From Mageeibacillus sp. UBA6976 (GTDB taxonomy: Bacteria > Bacillota > Clostridia > Saccharofermentanales > Saccharofermentanaceae), in assembly GCA_002450155.1 (NCBI GenBank), contig DJYO01000022.1, positions 1 through 64,000 of the forward strand: a DNA stretch of 64,000 nt, in the 5' to 3' direction. Under the pieces are notes generated by a model. It saw only the letters and a list, made by a program, of their open reading frames with translations, was not told the DNA's origin and did no database searches. Shown here piece after piece: positions 43,620-53,388 of the stretch (its first letter is position 1; every line of letters begins with the position of its first letter). The translations under genes and the position numbers were made by a program.

Positions 43620-44608
43620 GGAGTAGGGATCGCTCCAATGACAGCGTCGATTATAGTCTCGGGATTTACATTGTCTGCAATGGCAGCAAAGTTGAGCATT
43701 ATCCTGTGACGGAGAACCTCATACCTCATGGCCTTGACATCGTCTGGTGTGCAGTATGCTCTGCCGTTGATAAGGGCCACAGCCTTGGCTGTCTCCATGA
43801 AGGCGATGGCAGCACGGGTGCTGGCACCCATTGCGACGTATGAGGCAAGCTCCTTGGGTATAAACTTGTTTACCTCTCTGGTTGCCTGAACGATATCAAC
43901 TATGTATTTCTTGATAGCGGGTGATATATATACCTTCTTGCTGAGCTGCTGCAGGAATACGATATCATCTATCGTGCATATAGCCGAAGCTGCAGTATAG
44001 ATCTCAGCCTCGATCCTGTTTAGGATCTCGATCTCCTGAGAAGCCTCAGGGTAGGTTATTACCTCCTTGATAAGGAAACGGTCCAGCTGGGCCTCAGAGA
44101 GCTCATATGTACCTTCCTGCTCGATAGGGTTCTGGGTTGCTATTACGATAAATACCGGCGGGAGTTTATAAGTGGTGCCTCCGATACTTACTGATTTCTC
44201 CTGCATGGCCTCAAGCATGGCGCTCTGTGTCTTGGCGCTTGAACGGTTGATCTCATCCAGGAGAACAAAGTTTGCATATACAGGACCGATCTTGGTCTCG
44301 AATGTATTGTTGCTCATGTTGAAGGTCTGGGTTCCGATAATGTCGCTTGGCAGCAGGTCCGGTGTGCACTGGATCCTGGAGAAGCTTCCGCCTACAGCCT
44401 CTGTCATGACATTGGCAGCTGTAGTCTTTGCAAGGCCCGGAACTGACTCAAGGAGTATATGTCCGTTGGCGATCATCGAGACGAGAAGTGACAGTCCCAA
44501 TTGCTCCTGACCTACGATCTTGGATGCGTAATATCCTCTTATCCCGGAGATAATTGTGCCCGCTTTGGCAAGCTCATCGACATTAATGTCCATTACGAGT
44601 TCTTCCAT
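43616..44608 (-). CDS. MoxR-family AAA+ ATPase
   Basis: The 330-residue protein shows the MoxR pattern: Walker A as ESVPGLAKTTAA near residue 53, FSRIQCTPDLLPSDIIG, Walker B FVLLDEINR near 109, and IATQNPIEQEGTYELSEAQLDRF. MoxR ATPases act as chaperones for VWA-domain complexes. The ATG at 44608 has GGAGG at 8 bases; a GTG at 44623 lies upstream of that site. First gene of a six-gene operon running to 39358. Confidence 0.93.
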   Translation of the reverse strand: MEELVMDINVDELAKAGTIISGIRGYYASKIVGQEQLGLSLLVSMIANGHILLESVPGLAKTTAANVMTEAVGGSFSRIQCTPDLLPSDIIGTQTFNMSNNTFETKIGPVYANFVLLDEINRSSAKTQSAMLEAMQEKSVSIGGTTYKLPPVFIVIATQNPIEQEGTYELSEAQLDRFLIKEVITYPEASQEIEILNRIEAEIYTAASAICTIDDIVFLQQLSKKVYISPAIKKYIVDIVQATREVNKFIPKELASYVAMGASTRAAIAFMETAKAVALINGRAYCTPDDVKAMRYEVLRHRIMLNFAAIADNVNPETIIDAVIGAIPTP

Positions 44609-44679
44609 CTGATTATCCTCCACATTTTTGTCCGAAGTACATTATATATTTTTTTGCTTAAATTTGAAACCTTGGGGCG

Positions 44680-44688
44680 TGCTATAAT
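44680..44688 (+). promoter_or_regulatory. Extended -10 promoter of the 44716 gene
   Basis: TGCTATAAT is a perfect extended -10 (TGnTATAAT) 27 bases before the ATG. No consensus -35 is present, as is common for extended -10 promoters. Confidence 0.6.
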
Positions 44689-44715
44689 AACTCATACAAG
44701 AAGGAGACAAACGAG

Positions 44716-46278
44716 ATGAACACTAAAGTCAAGATATCAATTATCTCAGTTGCAACACTGGCGGTATTAGGGATCGGTGCTCTGTTTGCAAGACCGCTGT
44801 TCATAAAGGCCGGCATCATAAAGCAGGCTGACCTTCTTGCAAGGGCTATCGAATCCGGAACTTATTCTGACATAAGCTCCCTTACGGATAAGAGCGATAA
44901 GGACGTTATAAGCGAGCTTAAGGCAAATCTTACAGGCGAGGATTCTACCAGTGAGGAGAATTCATATGCCCAGGCCGTAAGAGATACCATAGTCTGCACC
45001 GTGGACAAGAGCTCGGTCGAGCTTCAGAACAGCACCCACGCCGTCTGCTCCATAAAGGTCAGCATGGCGGATTGGGAACTTCTTAAAGACGAGACATACG
45101 ACAATATAGATGAGCTCGAAGATATTGTAAGTGACCTTGGCAGAATCGAATTCGTCTACAAGGTAAACTACATAAAGCAGGACGGAGAGTGGCTCGTGTC
45201 CAATCTGGACAGCTCAAGTTTTGCAAGGATATTCTCCTACAGGGATATAGATCTTGAGATAGGTCTTCCCTCTCTGATCACCACATCTGATACCATAGCA
45301 AGCCTCATACCCTGCGTAGATCCTGACTCTCCCATAGCTAAGAGCAGCACCTACAACCAGGAACTCTACGATCAGATCAACTCCTACTGCGTTCCCAAGA
45401 CAGAGGATAATGCCAGATTCAGTGAGGCGGTAAGATCTCTTATGACCTGCACGGCTTTAGACGAACAGACCTATGTGCAAGGCAGGACCGGTTATGCGAC
45501 CTTGAGCATCAGGACACCGGATTACGAGCGGCTTGCAGGTCAGCGTTTCTCCAATATCGACGAGGCCATCTTATCTCTCGGAAGCCTGACCAAGAAAGAG
45601 ACTGAGATCACTTTGGAATTTACAAGAGACGACAATGGGATCTGGAGCATGTCTGATCCCGAAGTCCTTGAGTCAGTATTCCTCTTTGCAGACTTTAACA
45701 TCGTAATGGCAGACCTGGACGGTGATTACAGCTGCTATGTGGACATTACAGAACAGGTCAATAACATAATGGCTAATGAGACAGGTGTCGGAAGCAGGAT
45801 ATACGAGGGCACTCAGGGTCAGGTCCTGCTCAGGGTCTACCTGAATCTTGACGGATACACATATTCCTACGGAGCTGACGAGGACTATGTCTCACAAAGC
45901 CTTATGGATTACTTCAGCCTCAATATAGACACTATCGCGAAGAACTATCTCGGAACAGACAATCAGACTGTCCTGGATACACTTGCGGCACTGGCCGGAT
46001 ATCAGGACTACGCCAATCTTAAGACTACCATCTTAACCACTCTGTCAGGCATGACCGATCAGATCTATTTTGGCAGTATCAGTGCTACGGGAGAATACAA
46101 ACTCTCGGGCGAGAATGTCATCTTTGCAGGTCAGGATCCGCAAAGCGATCAGGACGATATAACAGGTACTCTGGACCCTTATGGCAGGATCACCGTAACA
46201 CTCCCGATCGCCGATCCTGAGGTGGCAGAAATGTTCGGCCGGGATACCATTGATCTCATATTCGAGAAGGACACATAA
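44716..46278 (+). CDS. Exported protein with an internal duplication, function unknown
   Basis: The 520-residue protein has one N-terminal membrane/signal segment (about 6-27) and an extracytoplasmic part I do not recognise. Two copies of a unit of about 120 residues are visible. The first (about 84-185) has AQAVRDTIVCTV and DNIDELEDIVSDLG; the second (about 230-335) has SEAVRSLMTCTA and SNIDEAILSLGSL. Each ends in a beta-rich stretch and an Ala-Asp-Phe or Arg-Asp-Ile element. A C-terminal beta domain follows. It is divergent from the MoxR operon, with its own promoter. Confidence 0.7.
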   Translation: MNTKVKISIISVATLAVLGIGALFARPLFIKAGIIKQADLLARAIESGTYSDISSLTDKSDKDVISELKANLTGEDSTSEENSYAQAVRDTIVCTVDKSSVELQNSTHAVCSIKVSMADWELLKDETYDNIDELEDIVSDLGRIEFVYKVNYIKQDGEWLVSNLDSSSFARIFSYRDIDLEIGLPSLITTSDTIASLIPCVDPDSPIAKSSTYNQELYDQINSYCVPKTEDNARFSEAVRSLMTCTALDEQTYVQGRTGYATLSIRTPDYERLAGQRFSNIDEAILSLGSLTKKETEITLEFTRDDNGIWSMSDPEVLESVFLFADFNIVMADLDGDYSCYVDITEQVNNIMANETGVGSRIYEGTQGQVLLRVYLNLDGYTYSYGADEDYVSQSLMDYFSLNIDTIAKNYLGTDNQTVLDTLAALAGYQDYANLKTTILTTLSGMTDQIYFGSISATGEYKLSGENVIFAGQDPQSDQDDITGTLDPYGRITVTLPIADPEVAEMFGRDTIDLIFEKDT

Positions 46279-46318
46279 TACCAGCCTGATACGATGCTGA
46301 TACGATAATATAATAACC

Positions 46319-46347
46319 TTGATTTTTAAATATGCCTTCGTTATACT
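46319..46347 (+). promoter_or_regulatory. SigA-type promoter of the ChW-protein gene
   Basis: TTGATT (46319-46324), a 17-base spacer and TATACT (46342-46347) lie 25 bases before the ATG at 46372. Confidence 0.65.
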
Positions 46348-46371
46348 TTTTTAGTTTAAGAGGTGTTATTT

Positions 46372-47820
46372 ATGGGATCAAACAATTACTTCAGAACGCT
46401 CGCCAAGGGCATCCTTGCAGGGGTGACCGCTGTTTCTATTGCTGCAGGTGTAATAGGATCTTTTGGTCTGGATATTCAGGCTGACAGCAATCCCTCTGTA
46501 TCCTACTGTACTCATGTGCAGAACATAGGTTGGACGGCAGATGTCAAAGACGGCGAAATATCCGGAACTTCAGGTCAGAGTCTCAGAGTGGAAGCACTTA
46601 AGATCAAGGTATCAGACTCTTCATATTCAGGCGGCATCGAATACCGTTCCCATGTTCAAAATATTGGTTGGGAGAGCTCCTGGAGATCTGACGGCGCAGA
46701 GTCCGGTACCACCGGCAATTCCCTCAGGATAGAAGCACTTGCCATAAGGCTCACAGGAGAACTTAACGACTACTATGATGTCTGCTACAGGACTCATGTC
46801 CAGAATATCGGCTGGACAGACTGGACAAGAGATGGCCTTCCTTCGGGAAGTGAAGGCTACTCCTTAAGAGTCGAAGCAATACAGGTGGTTCTCGTGCCTC
46901 AGGGTGCAGACCTCCCTTCAAGCGAAGATTCCACTGTCTATAGATTTGTTGATAACAAGACTGTCTCCTACCAGACTCATGTTCAGAATGTCGGATGGCA
47001 GTCAAATGTATATGGCGGCCAGCTCTCAGGCACTACAGGAAGATCTCTGAGACTTGAAGGCATCAAGATCTCCTTGAACGATCTCCCGGTATCCGGCTCT
47101 ATCGAATACCGCACCCATATCCAGAACATCGGCTGGGAAGATGGCTTTGTACGTGACGGTGAGATGAGCGGTACGACAGGACAGTCACTGAGACTTGAAG
47201 CTATCCAGATAAGACTTACAGGCGAGGCTGCAAATTACTACGATGTCTGCTACAGAGTCCATGCACAGAACCTGGGATGGCTCGGCTGGACAAGCAACGG
47301 CAACAGCGCCGGAACCGAAGGAATGTCTTACAGGCTCGAGGGGATCGAGATCATCGTCTGCCCCAAGGGATTAGGTCCCACAGACAGTAGAGCAGCCTTT
47401 GTCAATATAAGACAGCAGTATGCTCAGGCCTGCGCGGTCCTCGATCAGGTTGGCTGGAATCTTCCTGCCGCATTCAACTGGTGCGTAATGAAATACGTTA
47501 AGTGTGCAACAGATCCGGGGCACGGCAGCAGATATTTCGCAAATATCGGTTTTACAAATCACTCCGGCAACTGCTATGTTATGGCAGCCTGCTTCTATGA
47601 GATGGCTAAGGCATTAGGATACGATGCTCACCAGATGACAGGCGTCGTTCCCTTAAGAAGAGGTGGCATGGGTCCTCACTCCTGGGTCGAGATCGTGATC
47701 GATGGTAAGATCTTTGTCTTCGATCCGGACTTCCAGTGTGAGAGCGGCCGCAGCGGCTACCAGATCTACTACAAGAAACCGGGTACCTGGATGTATTCCA
47801 ATTACCGCAGAATGAATTAA
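46372..47820 (+). CDS. Exported ChW-repeat protein with transglutaminase-like domain
   Basis: The 482-residue protein has a signal segment (about 10-30), then six ChW repeats. Each has the core (T/S)HVQNIGW or a variant, a Gly-Thr-(S/T)Gly turn and a LR(V/L)EA(L/I) strand. These repeats are known from secreted clostridial proteins and are taken to bind the cell surface. From about residue 340 comes a transglutaminase-like (papain-fold) domain: NCYVMAACFYEMAKALGY with the Cys, MGPHSWVEI with the His and VFDPDF with the Asp. It may process or crosslink peptides at the wall. GAGGTG precedes the ATG. It is followed 13 bases later by a lipoprotein gene. Confidence 0.87.
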   Translation: MGSNNYFRTLAKGILAGVTAVSIAAGVIGSFGLDIQADSNPSVSYCTHVQNIGWTADVKDGEISGTSGQSLRVEALKIKVSDSSYSGGIEYRSHVQNIGWESSWRSDGAESGTTGNSLRIEALAIRLTGELNDYYDVCYRTHVQNIGWTDWTRDGLPSGSEGYSLRVEAIQVVLVPQGADLPSSEDSTVYRFVDNKTVSYQTHVQNVGWQSNVYGGQLSGTTGRSLRLEGIKISLNDLPVSGSIEYRTHIQNIGWEDGFVRDGEMSGTTGQSLRLEAIQIRLTGEAANYYDVCYRVHAQNLGWLGWTSNGNSAGTEGMSYRLEGIEIIVCPKGLGPTDSRAAFVNIRQQYAQACAVLDQVGWNLPAAFNWCVMKYVKCATDPGHGSRYFANIGFTNHSGNCYVMAACFYEMAKALGYDAHQMTGVVPLRRGGMGPHSWVEIVIDGKIFVFDPDFQCESGRSGYQIYYKKPGTWMYSNYRRMN

Positions 47821-47833
47821 AGGAGAGATCTTT

Positions 47834-48439
47834 ATGAAGAAACTAATAATACCGTCTGTCATACTTGCCTGCGCAATGCTGGCAGGATGCGCGCAGACTG
47901 ATGCAGCACAGTCAGCCGTATCTGAAGCAAGCCAGACCACAGAGGAAATCGTAATATCAGAATCCGAGGCTTCCGTACCTACCGAAGAATCCGTTATAGA
48001 GACGGAGGAAACTGAAGAAACAGAGCCTGAGAACACCAGCTGCACAGACCATCTCTTTATAGTCCTTGTCCCCGAAGGAAGCGCAGTTATCTCAGTAGAG
48101 TTAGATAACAACACGGGCAAGGTTGTAGAGAGCCTGAAGGTCACCCCTGATGCTGATATCAAGACCGGCAAGGCTGATATTGAGATCAACTTTGCTGACG
48201 GCGACTCGAGCCTTCTTATGGGAATCAAGTTATCAGATATCGAAGAGGGATCCATCAACTGGGACGAGGCCACAAACAGTGCCTATATCACATACACTTC
48301 TATCAAGTCCGGTGATGAGATCGACACACTCACAATGTCTCCTGAAGAGACTTACATAGAAGAGACCACCACTCAGGCCACAAGACGTCAGAGCAATGCT
48401 GACTCAGGCTGCATCGGAGACGGCGGACTCACATACTGA
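47834..48439 (+). CDS. Lipoprotein, function unknown
   Basis: The 201-residue protein has a lipobox, LAGC, at residues 17-20 after a hydrophobic signal. A long Glu/Ser/Thr linker (about 21-72) leads to a beta-rich domain (VPEGSAVISVELDNN and following). It ends in a Thr-rich tail. I recognise no family. AAAGGAGAG precedes the ATG. It lies between the ChW protein and the acyltransferase and is probably in the same operon. Confidence 0.8.
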   Translation: MKKLIIPSVILACAMLAGCAQTDAAQSAVSEASQTTEEIVISESEASVPTEESVIETEETEETEPENTSCTDHLFIVLVPEGSAVISVELDNNTGKVVESLKVTPDADIKTGKADIEINFADGDSSLLMGIKLSDIEEGSINWDEATNSAYITYTSIKSGDEIDTLTMSPEETYIEETTTQATRRQSNADSGCIGDGGLTY

Positions 48440-49467
48440 TGCCGGACAAAAGGAACATAAACTTAAGCTTGATAAGGATCATCGCCTGCCTGGCGGTGGT
48501 CCTGCTTCATACCGCAAATCTTGCAATGGCATATTTTGGACCTGCCTCCACCACCAGGATCATCACTGCCTCTATGAGAAATCTCATGCTCTGGTCTGTT
48601 CCCTGCTTTGTTATGGTAACAGGTGCTCTGCTTTTGGATCCTGCTAAAGATATCACATACAAAAAACTCTTTGGCAAATATATCAAGCGTATTCTGATCG
48701 TTCTCGTCCTATTCACGATCATATACAAGATAACGGATATCGCTATCAGCGGGACACCTCTTAGCACCTCTCTTATTACGGAATATCTGTCAGATCTTGT
48801 GTTCGGAACATCATGGTCACATGTCTGGTATCTGTATCTTATCCTGGCCATATACCTGCTCCTCCCCTTCTACCGGATGGTGGCAGCCAAGGCAAGCACA
48901 AAAGACTTAAGATATCTCCTGGTAGTCCTTATCGTTTTCCAATCCCTGCTTACTCTGGTATCTGATATCACCGGCAAAGAAACTGCTTTTTACATCTGCA
49001 TATCTACTGTCTTCCCCTTGTTCCTGTTTGCAGGATATGCGATAGACAGAGGCGTAATAAAGATACACAGGGCTTTGGCTATTGCTGTCATATTTCTTGG
49101 CATAGCTGCGATAATCATACTGAGCATGGAAGCTACCAAACTCCAGTCCGAGATCCTCGGCAGCATGGTAACAAGCTATCACTTTATCGCAACCGTTCTC
49201 ATGTCGATCGCAATTTTCTCCCTTATATCAGGCATAAAGATATCAGACAGGCTGAATTCACCGGTATTCAGATCCCTGGATTCCTGCACATTCGGCATAT
49301 ACCTGATCCACATGATAGTCTTGAACCTGATCTACAAGGTCATAGGATTTAACCCGCTCACCTTAGGGGTTTATATGCTCCCTGTTATCGCCATCGTCAC
49401 CTTTATCATCTCCTGGGGCATAACATTCATCCTAAAACTCATACCCGGCATAAAGAAGATACTCTGA
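48439..49467 (+). CDS. Acyltransferase 3 (OafA/WecH-like) membrane protein
   Basis: The 342-residue protein has about ten membrane segments. It carries the family signature in the first helix (IRIIACLAVVLLHTAN, with the His needed for acyl transfer) and VPCFVMVTGALLL in the next. These proteins O-acetylate surface polysaccharides or peptidoglycan, or transfer other acyl groups. The ATG overlaps the lipoprotein stop by one base, so the gene belongs to that operon. Substrate unknown. Confidence 0.88.
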   Translation: MPDKRNINLSLIRIIACLAVVLLHTANLAMAYFGPASTTRIITASMRNLMLWSVPCFVMVTGALLLDPAKDITYKKLFGKYIKRILIVLVLFTIIYKITDIAISGTPLSTSLITEYLSDLVFGTSWSHVWYLYLILAIYLLLPFYRMVAAKASTKDLRYLLVVLIVFQSLLTLVSDITGKETAFYICISTVFPLFLFAGYAIDRGVIKIHRALAIAVIFLGIAAIIILSMEATKLQSEILGSMVTSYHFIATVLMSIAIFSLISGIKISDRLNSPVFRSLDSCTFGIYLIHMIVLNLIYKVIGFNPLTLGVYMLPVIAIVTFIISWGITFILKLIPGIKKIL

Positions 49468-49471
49468 TGCT

Positions 49472-51721
49472 TTACCCACCTACCTGGGAATAATAAAGAT
49501 CTACCCGGCTGCAGATAACATCAGCTGCCTGATCTATATCTTTTGCTCCGGACAGATATGCATTTACTTCACCGGACAAGATATCGATCAGTTCCTGATC
49601 TGCTGAATATGCTTCATAAGAACCACTGATAAGCTCTCCTGCAACATCTCTTAAAGAATCCAGCGACTCACTGTCATACAGAGGCCTGACAGTATTGGAA
49701 GCAAAAACAGGATAGGCATCTTCGGTATGGTTTCCATTTGTCATATCACGTATAAGCCTGTCATAATAATCCGACACTTCCTGTGCCTCCGAGTCAGAAA
49801 GGACCGGGAATTCTGATATCAATTCCTCAGCATATTCCTTGTCTATAGAGCTGATAAACCCATCTATACGTGATACCAGGGAATCGTTATTTACGGGGAA
49901 CGACATATAGTCCTGCAATCTGCTGTCCAGCAGCAAATTTAATATCTCTCCGCACTCCAAAGAATATGCTGTTCCTGAATATACTCCAATATAATACTCG
50001 GGAACTATTGCCGGTGAGTCAAACCCAAGCGGAGCACAATAACCGAAATGCTCCGGATATTGACAGTATAATGAATATAGTTGCTCTAAGCTTCCTACCT
50101 CAACGCTGTTATAGATCACATTTCCGTCAGATATCTCGTTGATGAGTGGTTCAGATTCATAATAATCTACACTATATTCATCACATAGCTCCAACAGGTT
50201 TAAGACCGTATCTTTCGATAGTTGGCCTTCAGTTTCCAGTTCACGATATACGATCCCTGCATATTCTTCTATCAACATCCTGACTGTCTGATTTGCAAAT
50301 ATCTCTTTTGCATCATTAGCAGCAGATAAATAGCTTGCCGGATCTCCATTCCACAAAGCATTGTCATAAAAATACGCCTTAACTGAATATTGCGGGAAAA
50401 TACAATAATCCATCAAATCTGACAGATTACTGCTAAGGACCGTCTTGTCAACACCAACAGAACCCAGGTTCAGTAAATATCCCCCTTGTATCAGCGGTTT
50501 CCGCAGTTCTTCTCCGAAGACGACCAGATCATATGGATCACCTGACAATATATCTATGTAGCTATTGTCATTACCGGGAGCAATTACCTTATTCATGCAA
50601 ACGTAGTAATCGCCCCTGTTACGGTTAACATACTGGAAAAGGGCTTCGCATTCACACTCTCCAAGGATGCAGGCATTGATCCTCTTCTTCTCTGATGTGC
50701 CCGGCACGATCTCCGTAACAGTATCTACCAATCCGCCTTTTGTTATATCGTAGTATGTTGACCGGAGCTTCAATGAAGTCCCACAGCTTATAAATACAGG
50801 AGCACTGATAACACCATAATCATAAGTGTTTACTACCGGGATAGCCTCACTGCTTCTTAAATCAATCTGAAAGACACCGGTGCATAAAGATAACAGCATC
50901 TTGTCGCTATCTGCTGCTATCAGATCCGCATCGCCGAAGTGATGCAAAACTGTCTCTAAGTCAGTATATAAACATATCTCTTTATCTTCGCGGACAGTCA
51001 TATCAGACAACTTGAGTTTCTTTAAAGCTAAGTTGTAAACATAAGAATACCCATTCTTACCGGCAGTCTGCTCATTCTGTAATTGTTCTGTCTCAATGAT
51101 ATAAACGCTGTCATCACCTGCCGCAGCTCCCAGGATAGTATTGTCAGATGTGTATATTCCGCAAGGGTTTAGCGAATTGTCATATTTTTTAACGCAATGG
51201 TCTCCCGTGATCAATAAGCCCGCATCAAATGCATTGATGGCGCTAAACAAATAATCAGATTCTATGCCAACACAGGATGTAATATCATCTCCGGAAATAT
51301 CAAAGATCAACTGATTTCCTGAAGAGTCCACAGCTAAAGCAAATATCCGGTCAGGCCCGCCAAATGCAAAGTCGATATAAGATACACCTATCTCATTTTT
51401 TATGTCATATACATTCTCGACATTACCGGAACTATCTGCAACACAAAGACAAAGCTCGTTCCTCGAATAATAGGCGGATATATCCTTCCCCCGGTCTGCC
51501 GTATGCAGCTCGCTCAGATCACTGTGACCTATTATAGCTTCAGCGGTATCTTTCTGTTCATGGTAATACTGCTCATCATCAATAAAAGTAACGCCTGTAT
51601 CAGGATGTATATTTGAATATATGCTGATATCCTTATTGCAACCGGCTATTATCAGTACAATAAGCAATTGAATTGCCGCTATCAATATGTATTTAGTTCT
51701 GAATCTCACTGACAACGCCAT
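49472..51721 (-). CDS. Large lipoprotein linked to an FtsX-type ABC transporter
   Basis: The 749-residue protein has a lipobox, IAGC, at about residues 25-28. The first 330 residues are beta-rich with repeated blade-like segments, as in a propeller. The second part has features of extracellular solute-binding proteins (a YIDILSGDPYDLVVFGE segment near 395 and GGYLLNLGSVG). No family can be named with certainty. It overlaps the ABC ATPase gene by 29 bases and ends the AT-rich operon, so it likely works with the transporter as an extracytoplasmic partner. Confidence 0.72.
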   Translation of the reverse strand: MALSVRFRTKYILIAAIQLLIVLIIAGCNKDISIYSNIHPDTGVTFIDDEQYYHEQKDTAEAIIGHSDLSELHTADRGKDISAYYSRNELCLCVADSSGNVENVYDIKNEIGVSYIDFAFGGPDRIFALAVDSSGNQLIFDISGDDITSCVGIESDYLFSAINAFDAGLLITGDHCVKKYDNSLNPCGIYTSDNTILGAAAGDDSVYIIETEQLQNEQTAGKNGYSYVYNLALKKLKLSDMTVREDKEICLYTDLETVLHHFGDADLIAADSDKMLLSLCTGVFQIDLRSSEAIPVVNTYDYGVISAPVFISCGTSLKLRSTYYDITKGGLVDTVTEIVPGTSEKKRINACILGECECEALFQYVNRNRGDYYVCMNKVIAPGNDNSYIDILSGDPYDLVVFGEELRKPLIQGGYLLNLGSVGVDKTVLSSNLSDLMDYCIFPQYSVKAYFYDNALWNGDPASYLSAANDAKEIFANQTVRMLIEEYAGIVYRELETEGQLSKDTVLNLLELCDEYSVDYYESEPLINEISDGNVIYNSVEVGSLEQLYSLYCQYPEHFGYCAPLGFDSPAIVPEYYIGVYSGTAYSLECGEILNLLLDSRLQDYMSFPVNNDSLVSRIDGFISSIDKEYAEELISEFPVLSDSEAQEVSDYYDRLIRDMTNGNHTEDAYPVFASNTVRPLYDSESLDSLRDVAGELISGSYEAYSADQELIDILSGEVNAYLSGAKDIDQAADVICSRVDLYYSQVGG

Positions 51722-52370
51722 CCTTAATTAACAGATTCCGGTCAGAGTATTGGGTAAACACCGGATCGTGCGAAACAACTACTATGGTTATTCCCTTATC
51801 TTTAAGTCTCAGTAAGAGCTCTATTATTTCCTTTGTGCTTGCTGAATCAAGCGCACCTGTGGGCTCATCACATAGTATCACCGAAGGATTGCATACAAGT
51901 GCCCTGGCTAATGCAACCTTTTGCTTCTGCCCGCCGGAAAGAGTATTTACCTTACGTTTTCTAAAGTCCGACATATCAAGCATTCTCAATCTGTCAGTCA
52001 CGATCTTATCAAATTCCCCCGGTCTATGTTCAGAAAAATAAAGCGGCAGCTTTAGATTGTCTTCAACACTTCTATATTCTATGAGTGCATAGTCCTGAAA
52101 TAAGAACCCTATATTCTCGTTTCTGAAACTGGATCTCTTTGCATCACTTAATCTGCTGATATCGATTCCATCATACGTAATCCGGCCCTCGGTTGGTACA
52201 TCTATAGCTCCGATCAGATTGAGCAGTGTTGTCTTTCCTGAGCCTGACACCCCCATAATGCATATGAATGATCCCTGCTCTATGGTTAAATTGACTTTAT
52301 TTAAAGCATTAACTGCCGCATTCGATCCGTTGCGGTACGATCTTGAGACACCATTTAACTCAATCTTCAT
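51693..52370 (-). CDS. ABC transporter ATPase, MacB/LolD type
   Basis: The 225-residue ATPase has Walker A GVSGSGKTT near residue 40, signature LSGGQKQKVALARAL near 143, Walker B VILCDEPTGALDS, and the H-loop His in VVSHDP. The size and DEPTGALDS form are typical of ATPases that serve MacB/FtsX-like permeases for export or mechanotransmission of lipoproteins and peptides. It overlaps the upstream permease gene by 11 bases. Confidence 0.93.
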   Translation of the reverse strand: MKIELNGVSRSYRNGSNAAVNALNKVNLTIEQGSFICIMGVSGSGKTTLLNLIGAIDVPTEGRITYDGIDISRLSDAKRSSFRNENIGFLFQDYALIEYRSVEDNLKLPLYFSEHRPGEFDKIVTDRLRMLDMSDFRKRKVNTLSGGQKQKVALARALVCNPSVILCDEPTGALDSASTKEIIELLLRLKDKGITIVVVSHDPVFTQYSDRNLLIKDGVVSEIQN

Positions 52371-53385
52371 TTTTGTGCTCCTTTAAAAACAGTAACAAGA
52401 ACGTGGTAACAACTGAGATAAGTATAAACCCTGTTATGCTCATGCCATAGATGAGCAGACTATGATCCGTGTGCATGATCAATCCCGAAGTTGATCCTCT
52501 GACGATCTGATACATACCAAGACCCACGACCGAAGATATAGACAGGATAAGCAATATGTATTCCAATCTGAAAACAGTGATCCTAAACCTTGAAGCCCCA
52601 CATAGTCTCATAACTCTGTATTCATCTCTTCTGTTTTCTATGAGCATGACCAAAATGCCTCCGGAACAAAGACATGCTAAGAAGAGCACCATATACGACA
52701 GTCTTACTTCGCCGGAAGACAGCATCTTATTAATGACCGGCTCGTATTCGGGGCTGTAAAGGGCAGCGATAATGCCGGAAGAAGTAACCTTCTGTTCAAG
52801 ATCGCTCAGTTCCCAATCACTTAATCTTCTGTCATAAAGAACCGACAGAACTATGCTGTCCTGATCGCTTATTTCCCAAAAAGAATCGTAATCCACATAA
52901 AAGATCAACTCTTCGTCTGACGGCAATCTGATCTGAATATTTAGCTCGCCTCCACACTTAAACTCTCTGCCATTGATCACTACAGTGTTCTTGATCGGAT
53001 CATACATTTCACCTGATAATGTAACGAGTGCCTGCGTGTTATTGTATCTGATTTCATCTGTGCTGATCTCTGAAACGGTTGCACCTCCGGTCCTGTCAGA
53101 TGATATCCCGGTTGCAAAAGACACCAATGTATAGCCATCACCTTCGCAAGCAACACAAATATCAGAACAATCCTTTATGGAATCGATTAACGGATCGATC
53201 GAAGTCCTGTCATCAGAATACAGACGGAATGAATATGTGCTCTCATTGACAGGGACCCTATCATATCCATTCTCATACACTATTTCACCCAAAGTCAAGA
53301 TCAACAGAAACTGCATCAACCCATATAAGGTGATCACAATAACATGTAGTGCCAAATGCTCTTTTATATAACTTACTGACAGCAT
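52360..53385 (-). CDS. FtsX-like ABC permease subunit 2
   Basis: The 341-residue protein has an N-terminal membrane helix (about 13-33), an ectodomain of about 190 residues, then three membrane helices near residues 230-250, 275-300 and 312-333. That is the FtsX/MacB layout. The cytoplasmic loop ENRRDEYRVMRLCGASRFRI contains the usual coupling element. AAGGAG is 6 bases before the ATG and overlaps the end of the first permease. Confidence 0.85.
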   Translation of the reverse strand: MLSVSYIKEHLALHVIVITLYGLMQFLLILTLGEIVYENGYDRVPVNESTYSFRLYSDDRTSIDPLIDSIKDCSDICVACEGDGYTLVSFATGISSDRTGGATVSEISTDEIRYNNTQALVTLSGEMYDPIKNTVVINGREFKCGGELNIQIRLPSDEELIFYVDYDSFWEISDQDSIVLSVLYDRRLSDWELSDLEQKVTSSGIIAALYSPEYEPVINKMLSSGEVRLSYMVLFLACLCSGGILVMLIENRRDEYRVMRLCGASRFRITVFRLEYILLILSISSVVGLGMYQIVRGSTSGLIMHTDHSLLIYGMSITGFILISVVTTFLLLFLKEHKNED

Positions 53386-53388
53386 TGT

